DNA from: Rheum nobile
Taxonomy: Eukaryota; Streptophyta; Magnoliopsida; Caryophyllales; Polygonaceae
Length of the DNA stretch: 64,000 nucleotides
NCBI GenBank assembly: GCA_027886185.1
Contig: WOAB01000563.1
Span: 1,488,001-1,552,000 of the forward strand
Reading direction: 5' to 3'
Shown here: in pieces, positions 20,234-31,639 of the stretch
Position numbering within the stretch: the stretch's first letter is position 1
Layout of the letters: each line of letters begins with the position of its first letter
Translations under genes and position numbers: made by a program
Notes under the pieces: model-generated
Databases searched by the model: none
The model's input: only the letters and a program-made list of their open reading frames with translations
Told to the model about the DNA's origin: nothing

Positions 20234-22577
20234 TTAAACGGGCTTTAAACCCATCCCGATAGCCGACTTGATCACCAAGTCCCTGGTTAACCCCTTTGTC
20301 AAATGGTCCGCCAAATTTTGTTGAGACCGAACAAACTCAATAATAATCACCCCATGAGTGATCAACTCATGTACCGCGCTATGTCTAATGCCCAGGTGTC
20401 GCGACTTACCATTATACACTTGGATATAAGCCTTAGCCAAAGTAGCTTGACTATCACAATGGATAGAAATGGGTGACACCGGTTTCGGCCACAAAGGAAT
20501 CTCGTAGACTAAGTTCCTTAGCCATTCCGCATCTCTACTGGTAGCGGCCAATGCTATGAATTCCGATTCCATAGTCGAACTTGTAATGCAAGTTTGCTTC
20601 TTAGAAGCCCATGAAATGGCACCTCCCCCCAAGCAAGAATACCCAACCACTAGTAGAAGAATGATCTTCTATATTAGTGATCCAACTCGCATCCGAATAC
20701 CCTTCTAGAACCGAAGGAAATCCGACATATGACAAACCATAATTCATGGTTCCCTTTAAGTACTTGAGTACCCGCCTTATTGCTTGCCAATGATGAGTAC
20801 TAGGATTACTAGTATATCTACTCAACTTCCCTACATCATAAGCAATATCCGGCCTTGTGCTCGTCATGACATACATTAAGCAACCAATCACTTGTGAGTA
20901 CTCGAGTTGTGATACAGCTTTACCCGAATTGGGCATAAGCTTCACACTCGGATCTATAGGAGTGCTAACCGGAGAACAAGTCTCACAATTGAACTTCTTA
21001 AACACTTTCTCAATATAATGAGATTGTGACAAAGAGAGTCCCTTATTCTCACGTTTGATTCTAATACCAAGGATCACATCCGCCTCCCCCATGTCTTTCA
21101 TGGCAAAGCTTGATGACAAAAAGGCCTTTATAAGGTCCACTTGTTTTTTATCTGTACCAAAGATCAACATGTCATCAACATACAAGCAAATGATTACTCT
21201 ATTACCAGATTTATCAAACTTGTTGTATACACACTTGTCCGACTGATTTAACTCGAATCCACACGACAAGACAACCTCATCAAATTTTTGATGCCACTGC
21301 TTAGGTGCTTGCTTTAGCCCATACAATGACTTTACCAACTTACACACCTTATGCTCATTACCGGGCATAATAAACCCTTCAGGTTGCTTCATGTACACCT
21401 CCTCCTCCAAATCACCATTCAAGAATGCCATTTTTACATCCATTTGGTGAATCACAAGATCGTTAATAGCCGCCAAGGCAATCAACAACCTAATGGTGGA
21501 AATCCGAGCAACCGGAGCATAGGTATCGAAATAATCAATACCTTCCTTTTGTCTAAAGCCTTGGATAACCAATCGAGCCTTAAACTTGTCAATAGTACCA
21601 TCGACTTTCATCTTCTTCTTGAAGATCCACTTGTAGCCCAAAGGCTTGCAACCCGGTGGGAGATCCGATAAAACCCACGTGTTATTTCCCATGATGAAAT
21701 CCATCTCATCATTTATTGCTTCTTTCCAGAAAGCAATATCTCGAGACCCCATTGTCTCATTAAAAGTCCTAGGATCCTCATCAATATGATAACAATATGA
21801 ATATTGGAATCCAACTTCATCTCTAGATCCTTCCACCAAGTAAACTTGGAAATCTGGACCGAAAGACTTTTCAATCCTCCCTCGCTTGCTCCTACGGAGC
21901 AAAGGTGACTCATTAGAAGGCATGACCGAACCATCTCCTTCCTTAATTCCACTTGTACTAGGAACCAAATCCTTTGGTCTAGGTATGGACGAGAATCGAT
22001 TCTCATCAAATATTGCATCTCTCGACTCATTCACGGTGTTAACCGAAATAGAATCATTAGGCTCTATCACATAGAACCTATAAGCCTTGGAATGCTCAAC
22101 ATATCCAATAAAGATGCAATCAATACCTCTTTCCCCCAAGGTTTTAATCTTGGGCTGGGGTAGTCTAACGACCGCCCTACATCCCCAAACTCGAAGATAG
22201 TTCAAGCTTGGTTTCTTTTGTACCAAAGTTCATAAGGGATAATCTTGTTCCTTGTTAGGAACCCTATTTAATAAATAGCAAGCCGTTAACATGGCTTCAC
22301 CCCAGTATCCGTCACTCAATCCCGAGTAGGATAACATGGAATTAACCATCTCTTTTAGGACTCTATTCTTCCTCTCTGACACACCATTTTGTTGTGGCGT
22401 GTAGGGAGCCATAGTCTCATGTATAATGCCTATGGATTGGAAATATACAGGATCATAAAATTCTCCACCTCTATCGGTGCGTAGTTTCTTAATCAAGTCA
22501 TTTTGTTGCAATTCAACCTCGGTTTTGTAAACCTTAAATTTATCTAGGGCCTCGTCTTTAGCATGCAATGAATACAC
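20234..22577 (-). pseudogene. C2 pol remnant, copy B
   Basis: Same domains as copy A, from the partial integrase (RTDRGGEF, VSERKNR) through RT (DVKMAFLNG, CLYVDDML) to RNase H (GYSDASW, HLTKGL). Here 21998 is G, so the codon that is a stop in copy A reads Arg. The integrase-RT linker and RT form a single 541-residue frame (20601-22226). The stop near 22228 and the G-run frameshift near 20625 remain. Confidence 0.87.
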
Positions 22578-23576
22578 ATAACAATAACGAGAATAATCAG
22601 GATAATAGAACGCACACCATAAATCGCAAAATATATTTAAAATATAATTAACCGACCAGTCTATACAGAGTACAGTAGGGTCTAATGACTAATCTGTTTG
22701 GAAACAGTAGAGTCAAGTTTTAGCCAATCAGTATAACTATACTGTAGGGCATAACATGACTAGTAGACTAAAGAGTAATCTGGTCAACCTAGTAGACTTT
22801 TCATCAAGTAATCTGTATTAAATACAGTAGACTTTGAATCAAGTAATCTAGAAGCATGAGTAATCTATGCAAAGCATAGTAGACTTCATAAAAACACACA
22901 AGACCTCATCTACTTCATGAGATTCTTGTCCTTAGTCTCTTGAGACTTAAGTTATGATAATGCTATATATACACTCACATGAGGAAACAAAATTTTATAC
23001 ATTCCTCATCACCCATTTAACTATTTAAGTTAAAATATCATGATTAATATTTTGATCATCTCGTCACATAAAATGGGAATTTGAATTAATGTGACTTGTA
23101 TCATGGTCATACCACGACCAAAACTTTCTATGGTCATACACATGTGCTTCCACCAATTCGATGGTACATAAACACACATGTTTTACTCATACAAAATCTC
23201 CAACTGCCACTATATGCGGTTAGCATACAATACATGACACTAACAAGAATTTAATTCTTACCCATACATATAAATATATGTTATATGTATACATGTCCAG
23301 AGATTACACAATCTTTTGCATATATCTCAAGATCATCAACATGGCTTAAATATCACGGTCTTCGCATAACCGCACATGAATAAAATTTAAATCCACTTTA
23401 TACATTTAATGCCACATCCAAGACCATATAGAGACCGGTCTTACATATATATGTATATACCCAATACATAAATAACATAGAGATATGAAACCTCCATTTC
23501 CGCGGTCCTATATCACCACTATTCATGCTTTATTAGCATTAGCCTTTATCGTGATTAGGATGTGTAGCCTCTCAAA
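22578..23576. other. Noncoding block in C2, copy B
   Basis: Copy of 12293-13291. The hairpin-repeat array is at 22657-22887; no gene is seen. Confidence 0.6.
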
Positions 23577-23843
23577 TTAAATTTTATAGCCAACAACTAC
23601 CTCACATGACAACCAATCGTGTAAACTTGTCATTTCCCAATTGTTGCACCTCCTCGTCTCCTCCAAGGGTTTGTTCTTCGCATCTTCCGGTACAGGGGAT
23701 ATTGACATGCTTAGAACGTTCACCTCCTTGAGCGTCGTGAGGAGGAAGTGCATCTTCTTTTGCCATCTTCGAAAGTCCATGCCTTCGAACTTCTCCTATT
23801 TCTCGAACTTGGAAGTCATCTCACGAACGGAAGCAGCCGCCAT
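23577..23843 (-). pseudogene. C2 gag N-terminal remnant, copy B
   Basis: Same as 13292-13558: MAAASVREMT start, early TAG, then the RRWQKKM block, truncated before the capsid core. Confidence 0.68.
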
Positions 23844-23872
23844 TGATCAACCACGAAAATATTGATTTTCAA

Positions 23873-24165
23873 TGTTAGAAGGGTATCTCGGTGATTAATG
23901 TCTTGGACAAAGATTGAATCGTGTTTGGACACTTTCCAAAATCAATATTTTGACCCTATAGATGTTGCCTTGGGTTACATGAAATTCGATCCGGGATAAG
24001 ACAATCTCACACCTCTAAAGATTCAGGTTTAATCAATAGAGAACACTTGAAGGTTTCAGTTTTGTTCGATATAGAGAGAGATCGTAAGTTCTCGCGTACT
24101 AAAGACTTGCCCCAAACCCGCTCTTATATAGAGCAACAAAATATGGGCAGTTACATGTCGGTTTA
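23873..24165 (-). repeat. C2 5' LTR, left part
   Basis: It begins TGTTAGAAGGG and ends at the S3 target GTTTA (24161-24165). The remaining LTR continues at 37043. Confidence 0.87.
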
Positions 24166-25064
24166 TGTAGGATCGTACGTGTTAGCAATGAAAGGGAACT
24201 GGGAGTCCAGTTCCTTAGCAGCGGAATAAGTAAACAATAATAGAATCAAGACAAGTTCATTAGAGTGGGAACCTTTGATAACCAACTAGTTATCCAGGAT
24301 AAAACCCACTACCTCTCTTGCAAGAGGATTTCAAAGTCTACTTCTTGTATTAATGCTTCGATTACAATCAACTAGAATAGAACACACAGATTAAAGACTT
24401 AAGACACACTTAAGACTCTCTACCTAGTTCGACCTAATCAAGCACACAATAAGAAGTGACTTACACAGTTCTTCTCACAAGAACAAGGACGATTTCTCTT
24501 CACGTTTTCTCTTCACGTTCAACTCTGGATGAATTCTTGAATTTTGTTAAATCGTTAAAGATGAGAGAGTTTCAATTACTTTACTTATACATTTCGTCCA
24601 TGTAGAATCATATCTACAATGGGCTGATTTGCATAAATAAAATAACCAAAAGAAATAAAAAAAGATAATATTTGTTACCAAATAATATCTTTCCCGATTT
24701 TACATATTTTTGCTTCCATAAAAGATATTCAAAGAATCTCCTACATATATGGAAACAAGGATATCTTTTATATCTCTCTCTAAGATAAAATATCTACCCT
24801 AATAAGCCAGCCGCCGCTCTTGATATATCTTTACAGCTAGCGCAACTTCGTTGTTCCTCAGTTCCTTCGTTGTTCCTCAGTTCCCATGCCAGTTCCCAAA
24901 ACTGACTTCTTGGTATTTGTTCTTCTTTTCTCGAACCTGAGTTCCCTGCTCAACTACACATGTGGAACTATTAGTAGTAAAGTGTTTGTCATCGTCAAAA
25001 CTAGGAAAACTGAGGAAGGGAACTAGGTAGGGAACTAGAGTTCCCAAAAGTTCACTTCCTAACA
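24166..25064 (-). repeat. S3 3' LTR
   Basis: 899 bp, TGTAGGATCG...TTCCTAACA. It is longer than its partner partly because of a direct repeat of TTCGTTGTTCCTCAGTTCC near 24848-24885. The polypurine tract follows at 25065-25078. Confidence 0.92.
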
Positions 25065-26219
25065 ATTTCCCCCTTTTTGATGATGACAAACATGTAGAAC
25101 CTGACATATCTAAAATAGGCATGAATGATATATGAGGAAAAACATAACATAACTAGATGTAGAATAATCATTAGTGAATTGCATATTCCCCTTTAACATC
25201 AAACCGAGTTCCTTAATTTCCCCTTAAAGAGACAACCAGTTCAGAGTTCCTTTCATCCTATTAGTTCCAGGTTGAAAAGATCATTCCCCCTTTTGACATC
25301 ATCGAAAAGAAACAGTTAAATGATAAGCATATAAAGATTAGGGAGAACCAATGACTTGCTTTGACCTCTAGAGAAATGGCACCATAATAGAAGTTGAAGG
25401 CAAGACTTAACAACGCAAGGACATCAAAATATTTCATTAAATATAAGAGAAGCAAAGACAACATATAACAATAAAGCACTCAGAGAGACACAAAAAAGGA
25501 TCATAATGTGGAAGTGAGATCCTAAGGGAACTAAGGGCTCCGTGTCAACTGAGTAGGGAACCAGGAGAACTACTCCTCAGGCTTCTGCTCCTTCTCAATT
25601 TTCTTCTCTTCGGGCTACACAAATGGCTTCTTTCTTTCAACCCCCTTTTTTTTTAAATAAGGGAACTCACAGATTTTTTTAAATTTTATTTTAATCCAAG
25701 AATAGGAAATCCAGATCAGCAATCCAATGTTCACACGATTTTTTTTTTGGGAAGCAGTGAAATTCCAACAGATTTGAATTCTGGACGTTGAGAGCAATCC
25801 CAGTTCCTTTCCTCAATTTGTGACACGGAACATGATAGATATGGGTACATTTATGTAGGGAACCAAGCAACACTCAAGAAAAATACGTACCCATGATCAA
25901 GAGAAAATAGGTTGGCAATTTTGACACCACAAAGATAATTCCCAGATTTGGACTAAGGAGGGCTCATAGGGAATTAAACAATGCAGTCAGGCTTAGGACG
26001 GTTTATAGTCAATTATCATTTTGGCTTATGATGATGGATAGATAAGATCAAATCGACTATTTTGAAGCCAACAAAGAGATGTAATCAAGGTTCAATTATA
26101 CCATAAAATCATGAAATCATGCAAGATAATTAAGATCATGCTTTAGAACAACTATTACATGACATGCGAGGCCATCACAAGATCAAATATCATCAATATT
26201 ATCAATGAAATCATAGAAA
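25065..26219 (-). other. S3 internal 3' region, left of the CACTA
   Basis: It opens with the polypurine tract (minus AAAAAGGGGGAAAT). No intact gene is seen. A residue-level trace of the extra post-pol ORF's acidic end survives near 25570-25610. Otherwise it resembles 40968-42060 of S7. It is interrupted at 26219 by the CACTA and continues at 34333. Confidence 0.65.
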
Positions 26220-26234
26220 CACTAGTGGAAAAAA
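26220..26234 (+). repeat. CACTA left terminal inverted repeat
   Basis: CACTAGTGGAAAAAA, a perfect inverse of 34318-34332. Confidence 0.93.
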
Positions 26235-26235
26235 C

Positions 26236-26620
26236 ACTTTTTGAGGCTCCCTTTTAGAGGCGTACATAGTTCAAAACGCCTCAACAACGACTTAGGCAAT
26301 CACTTTTTTTGGTTTTTGAGGCGGATAATTAATTTATACGCCTCAAAAACATCTTTTGAGGCGGACAAATTAATATACGCCTCAACAAGTATCCGAAAAA
26401 ACATTTCCCGCTAAAGTATTAGAGGCGGGCCAGGGTAAGGCCCGCATCTAATGCTAACTAATTGAGACGGGACAAGTAGCCCACCTCAATTAAAGCTTAT
26501 TGAGGCGAGCCTCTTAAAGCCCGCCTCAACAAGTATGTCCAATAGAGGCGGGCATGTAAGGCCCGCCTCTATTAGACCATTTATAGAGGCGGGCGTGTTA
26601 GGCCCGCCTCTATAAGCTCA
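26236..26620. repeat. CACTA left subterminal repeats
   Basis: At least ten GAGGCG motifs in both orientations, many as facing pairs such as GAGGCGGGC...GCCCGCCTC. In En/Spm-type elements such repeats bind the element's accessory protein; that role is inferred here. Confidence 0.82.
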
Positions 26621-26642
26621 ACCCTTAAAAAAAAAAAGTTGC

Positions 26643-27610
26643 GTGAGGTTTCATTTTCCTCTTCGTCTTCAACCCGTTCGTCCCGAGCTCCGACTTCATC
26701 GATCTCCTCCGTCTTTCCTACTTCATCGATCTCCTCCGTCTTCCCGACTTCATCGATCTCCTCCGTCTTCGCCGAGCTCCGTCTTCCCGAGCTCCGACTT
26801 CATCTCCCTTCGCCGAGCTCCCTCTAATACTCCCTTCAACAAGTATCAACAATGCACTCGAGGTTTCACCAAAACGAGCTCCCTTTAACTGCGGGTAATC
26901 ACAGTTTTAATTTGTTTCTGTGCACCTGTTTTGGATATGAGAGTTGGTGGTTTCTTGTACTGTAATGAATTTTTTTGTTACTTTGAGATTTGAAGTGTAA
27001 GTTTGTATGATTCGTGTTGTTTGCCATTGCTTTCTACCAACCTTATGTTTCTATAATGATGCTTTCTGCAAGTTAGTCAATGTGTAAGTGAGCAATTTAT
27101 CCAATCATTTTTGGCTTGTGTGTTATTTAGTCTGAGTTGGTGGTATCTATCCGGCAAAACTAAGCTGGGAGATAAGATCTAATTGCATCTCTCACAATAT
27201 ACTATGTGATTTGAACAGTAGCAGGAGGACTAGGTATTTCATTATCATTAAGGTTATAAGGCTCTGAATTACATATTCAAGATAGCTCTAGAATTGAAGT
27301 GAAATTTGGTGGCAGTTGAACTATATGCTAAATGACATTGAGCTTTTCCTTCATGCTAGGTCTGCTTATGAGCAGCAAGCATTCTGTGATGCATTCCATG
27401 GGGATGAAACTGGTTGGCGTCATTGTGCTGTCTGTGGCAAGGTAGAAATTGTCATTATATACATAAATTCTTTTGACATTCTCCTCCGTCTTCGCCGAGC
27501 TCCGTCTTCCCGAGCTCCGACTTCATCTCCCTTTGCCGTGCTCCCTCTAATACTCCCTTCAACAAGTATCAACAACGCACTCGAGGTTTCACCAAAACGA
27601 GCTCCCTTCA
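26643..27610 (+). repeat. Direct duplication in the CACTA 5' region
   Basis: About 130 bp at 26759-26888 (CTCCTCCGTCTTCGCCGAGC... to ...CGAGCTCCCTT) recurs at 27481-27609 with few changes. Upstream, a 27-bp unit around TTCATCGATCTCCTCCGTC is repeated three times (26695-26770). The two long copies bracket 590 bp that includes the captured exon. The serine- and proline-rich ORFs here are products of the repeat. Confidence 0.75.
27360..27441 (+). pseudogene. Captured exon resembling VAL/HSI2-type B3 regulator N-terminal domain
   Basis: Between a good acceptor (TTTTCCTTCATGCTAG) and a donor (GGCAAG|GTAGAA) the frame reads SAYEQQAFCDAFHGDETGW and RHCAVCGK. From memory, the zinc-binding N-terminal domain of plant VAL/HSI2 B3 repressors has the same layout (AYE-x-FC-x-FH-x-GWR-x-C-x-CGK, followed in the real gene by a CGC-containing exon). 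Only this exon and intron-like flanks are present, so it is a transduplicated fragment and not a gene. The assignment rests on motif recall. Confidence 0.55.
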
Positions 27611-27663
27611 ACGCACTCGAAGCCAAGTCAGGTATTAATATTTCAGATTTCTACCCTAATTCC

Positions 27664-27777
27664 TTAGGCCCTTGGCGGGATAGAATTCATAATTTAGGCC
27701 CTTGGCGGGATAGTTGAGTTTGTATTTTTTCTTGCTTGGTTGCGTATTATTATCTATTTAGGCCCTTGGCGGGATAG
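27664..27777 (+). repeat. Three copies of a 20-bp motif upstream of the transposase
   Basis: TTAGGCCCTTGGCGGGATAG occurs at 27664-27683, 27694-27713 and 27758-27777, just before the transposase start at 27835. It is probably a leader or promoter repeat; the function is unknown. Confidence 0.7.
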
Positions 27778-29360
27778 TTACTAGAAATGAGTATTTAATC
27801 TTCCTTGCATGTTATTTTGCATGTATTACTAGAAATGAGTCATCCTTGGATGTACGGTGACCATACTACGACACAATACTTGAGTGGGGTTGAGGAGTTC
27901 ATTAGATGTGCTTTAGCACACCAACGGAGTACGAAAGCCAAAAAAATCTATTGTCCATGTCGTGATTGTAAGAATATAAGGCGGTTAGATGATATTGATG
28001 AGATTGAGGATCATTTATTTCATCGTGGTTTCAAACAAGATTACCATGTTTGGTTTTGGCATGGTGAGAAAATACCTGATCATCCAAGTTCTAGTGTCAA
28101 TGAGTTTGATGTTCTGGTAGACACTGATGATAGTGATGGTGATATTGCTGAGAATAATGAGATGGATGATGAAATAAATGGGATGATGGATGGGGTGAGA
28201 GATCACTTGAACGAACGACCTCAGATGTTCAAACATATATCAAAGGCTGCAGAGACTCCCTTGTATCCCGGGTGTACAAAATTTAGCAAGTTAGAGGGTG
28301 TGTCAATACTTTACAACTTGAAATGTGCTTCTGGTTGGACTGATGGAAGTTTCAACACCTTATTGGAACGGTTAGGTGATTTTTTACCAAAAGGCAATGA
28401 GATGCCTATCTCTACTTATTATGCCAGGAAATTGATGTGTCCCTTAGGCTTAGAGGCCGTCAAGATAGATGCTTGCCCAAATGATTGTATGCTTTACAGA
28501 AACAAAGATGAAAATTTGGATGAGTGTCCAAAGTGCGGTGCATCTCATTACAAGCGTAAATGGGTAAATTCGGCTAAGAGGGGCCCATCAGCTAAGGTTA
28601 TGTGATATCTTCCGATAATACCTAGGTTTCAGCGTTTGTTTTTGATAAAGAAGGAAGCAAAAACTCTGAGGTGGCATGCGGAAGGAAGGAAGAAAGATGG
28701 ACTCCTTCGACATCCTGCTGATTCTCCTCAATGGAGAAATATTGATAAGAAATATTCTGAATTTGGTGAGGAGGTTAGGAATCTGAGACTTGCTTTATGT
28801 ACAGATGGTGTGAATCCGTATGGCACTCTAAGCAGTCAACATAGCACATGGCCGGTTCTTCTAGCGATTTATAATATTCCTCCATGGTTGTGTATGAAGC
28901 GCAAGTATATCATGTTATCACTCCTCATCTCCGGGCCTAAGCAACCTGGGAATGACATAGATGTGTATCTGGCTCCACTTGTTGATGATTTGAAATTACT
29001 GTGGAATGAAGGTGTTCCAATGTTCGATGCATACACCAACTCAAACTTTACCTTGCGAGCTATGGTTTTTTGTACCATAAATGATTTCCCGGCATATGGA
29101 AACTTGTTCGGGTACAAAACCAAAGGAGAACAAGCATGCCCTATATGTGAAGAAGACATGAAACCCGCCTACTTGAAAAATTACAGGAAAAATGTGTATC
29201 TAGAGTACCGGAAGTTCCTTAGCCGATATCACCCTTATCGTAAAAAGAAGGAGTTCAATGGGTACACCGAGGAAGGAGTAGCTCGTACACCTTTGACAGG
29301 ATCACAAGTTTATGAACGGATTAAAAATGTTGACACCAAATACGGCAAGGGCTTCAAGTC

Positions 29361-30836
29361 TGATAAGCACTACTTTGTAGGGCTTAACTAAGAGTTATTA
29401 GAGGTTTTATTGGTGCCATTCGGGTAGATTTAGACACATTCTTGTGTATGGCGTTTGGAGGCGAAGTTGGTGTTTTTGGAGGTGTTTTGAGCTTATTGGA
29501 GTACATTTGAAGATTCGGGATATGGAGCCACCAAGGAGTATGGAGTTAGAGAGGAGAAGTGTGGATTTGGTAGTCTGGAGAAGCAAATTGAAGATATCCA
29601 AAGGAAGAGAAGTTGACCACTGAGGAGACGAAGAAGAACCAAGGAGAGAGTCCACACGAGAGTAGAAGAACAATGTGCTGAATTCAATTGATTCGTTCTC
29701 TCTACTCAGATGTCCAAATGCAGTGATTCCAATTCGAGGAGTTAGATCTTGAAGTCTACTACAAGTCCCCAAAATATGAGCGCCATCCAAGTTGGGAATC
29801 AAAAGTTATTAAGTTTTTACGAAAGTGGTGCAGATGCTGAAAATCGAGAAGTAACCGCGATCGCGGGTCTTGGGCCGCGATCGCGGGTCATCAACGCCGA
29901 AAGCTGCGTCTTTTCCTGAGCTTATCTTTTCAGATTTCTTTTTCTTATTTTTAATTTATTTAGTTTCTTAATGGGCTAGGTCATTTTGTTAGAGCCCTAT
30001 AAATACTTTCTTTTAGCATTAGGGTTGAAATCTTCCACACTTTAGTTGCAATTTTCATTCATCGTTGTTTTCTTTTCCTTTGAAGTTTTCACCATGTCTA
30101 TGAGGAGCTAAGCCTCTTTGGCTTAGTCCGGTAATGGAAGCATGAGTTTATTCATCTGGTTGTGAGGTTTTGTTCCTATCTATTTATTCCTATTGAGTTA
30201 TATTATCTCTTCTAAGCTTATTCCATTGGATTTCATTAATTGTACTAGCCCGCGCAACTAGTTGTTATTGGTGATTTTCATATTGCTAGGATTAGGAAAC
30301 TGTTGGGCTAACATCCTATTCTACTGTAGCAACTACAATTTACATGCTCTGGTTCAAATTGTTCTATTGTAGGGAGAGATAATTACATGGTAAATGCATC
30401 TGAGCGAGCGTTCTGTGTATCCTGGTTAATTCTTATATGCATTGCTGCCTTTGGGTTGAACCTTTAGTGGTACTAGGGTTATTCATTGGCAAGGGTTCTT
30501 TGTGGAAGGTTTCCCTCTGAATTTACATAAGATCGGGACAGGAATAACCGAATAGGAAGATAGGACTTAATCTATGAACAACCTTTGAATGACTTATGTG
30601 GACATTACTTGGCTAAGTGTTTTTCTCTATTGATATTTCATCCATTCTACTTTGTTTTGTTTGTTTTGCTTGTGACCAACCAACCTACAAAACCCCCCTC
30701 TTGTTACTATTGCATGCGAACAACACATAGATTAATCCCTTCCTCCCTGTGGATTCGACCCTTGCTTGCCCTAACTACTTGTTTAGGTTTGCTAGGATTT
30801 ATTTGATTAGGTGATACGATGACTATTCCCCTATCA
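29361..30836 (+). mobile_element. Gypsy-type solo LTR inside the transposase gene
   Basis: 1,476 bp, TGATAAGCAC...CCCCTATCA with TGATA/TATCA ends, flanked by perfect AAGTC duplications (29356-29360, 30837-30841). It has a TATAAATA box at 29998-30005. The closing CTCCCTGTGGATTCGACCC...GTGATACGA resembles Athila/Tat-type Gypsy LTR ends; the lineage is inferred. No internal region remains, so it is a solo LTR left by LTR-LTR recombination. A relative lies inverted at 56673-58002. Confidence 0.87.
29855..29886. repeat. Paired CCGCGATCGCGG palindromes in the solo LTR
   Basis: Two perfect 12-bp palindromes at 29855-29866 and 29875-29886, about 120 bp before the TATA box. The sister LTR has two perfect and two one-mismatch copies (57631, 57651, 57728, 57749). 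Confidence 0.85.
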
Positions 30837-31639
30837 AAGTCCGTCTTTAAAAAGGGTGTTTTATGGAAGAAAGTTTCTATACTATGGGATCTTCCTTATT
30901 GGAAAGATTTGTCGGTTAGGCATTGTCTCGATGTGATACACATTGAAAAAAATGTTTGTCATGCTATAATTGGGACTTTGCTAAATATACCCGGAAAGAC
31001 GAAAGACAATCAGAAAGTTCGTTTTGACATGAAAGAGAGGAATATTCGACCAGATTTGTGGCCCGTGGTAAAACCGGATGGTAAAAAGACTTTTCTGCCT
31101 CCGGCGTGTTACACAATGTCAAGAAAGGAGAAAAAGGTGTTTTGTGAGTGCTTACATGGCATTAAGGTTCCATCGGGATATTCGTCAAATGTAAAACGTC
31201 TAGTTTCTCTTTCGGACCTTCGGTTGATTGGTATGAAGTCTCATGATTGTCATGTATTGATTAATGTTTTCTTGCCGATCGCACTTCGTGGGATATTGCC
31301 GAAACACGTGAGACATGTTATAACAAAACTTTGCGTGTTTTTCAGTTCCATATGTGCTAAGGTTATTGATCCGGAAATATTGGATGCTCTCCACATTGAT
31401 ATTGTTGAAACTTTGTGTCGATTTGAAATATACTTTCCGCCGTCTTTCTTTGACATAATGGTGCACTTAATTGTTCATTTGGTTCGAGAAATCAAGTTAT
31501 GTGGTCCGGTGTTCTTAAGATGGATGTATCCTTTTGAGAGATTTTTTGGCAGTTTAAAGGAAAAAGCAAAGAATCGAGCGAATCCAGAGGGTAGTATCAT
31601 TCGTGGAGTCCTTCATGAAGAGATATCTCAATACGCAGC

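Larger units (their letters stand above)
4172..24741 (+). repeat. 10,285-bp direct tandem duplication (units 4172-14456 and 14457-24741)
   Basis: Every landmark recurs at +10,285: gag, LTR, MITE, short LTR, C2 and the S3 LTR start. I noticed five base differences (5891 T/C, 5924 T/C, 8580 T/C, 11713 A/G, 13735 T/G). The parents share TAC at 4172-4174 and 24742-24744 and differ on either side. Since S3's LTR is inside the unit, the duplication is younger than the S3 insertion. An assembly artefact cannot be excluded without reads. Confidence 0.9.

Noticed and set aside
14457..24741. Two independent insertions of the same elements
   Set aside because: Independent insertions would not share the MITE, the spacer, the truncated elements and near-identity over 10 kb; a single duplication explains all of it.
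26639..26888. Serine- or proline-rich secreted protein
   Set aside because: The protein-level repeat is a direct result of the 27-bp DNA repeat in the CACTA leader, and two frames look equally 'coding'.
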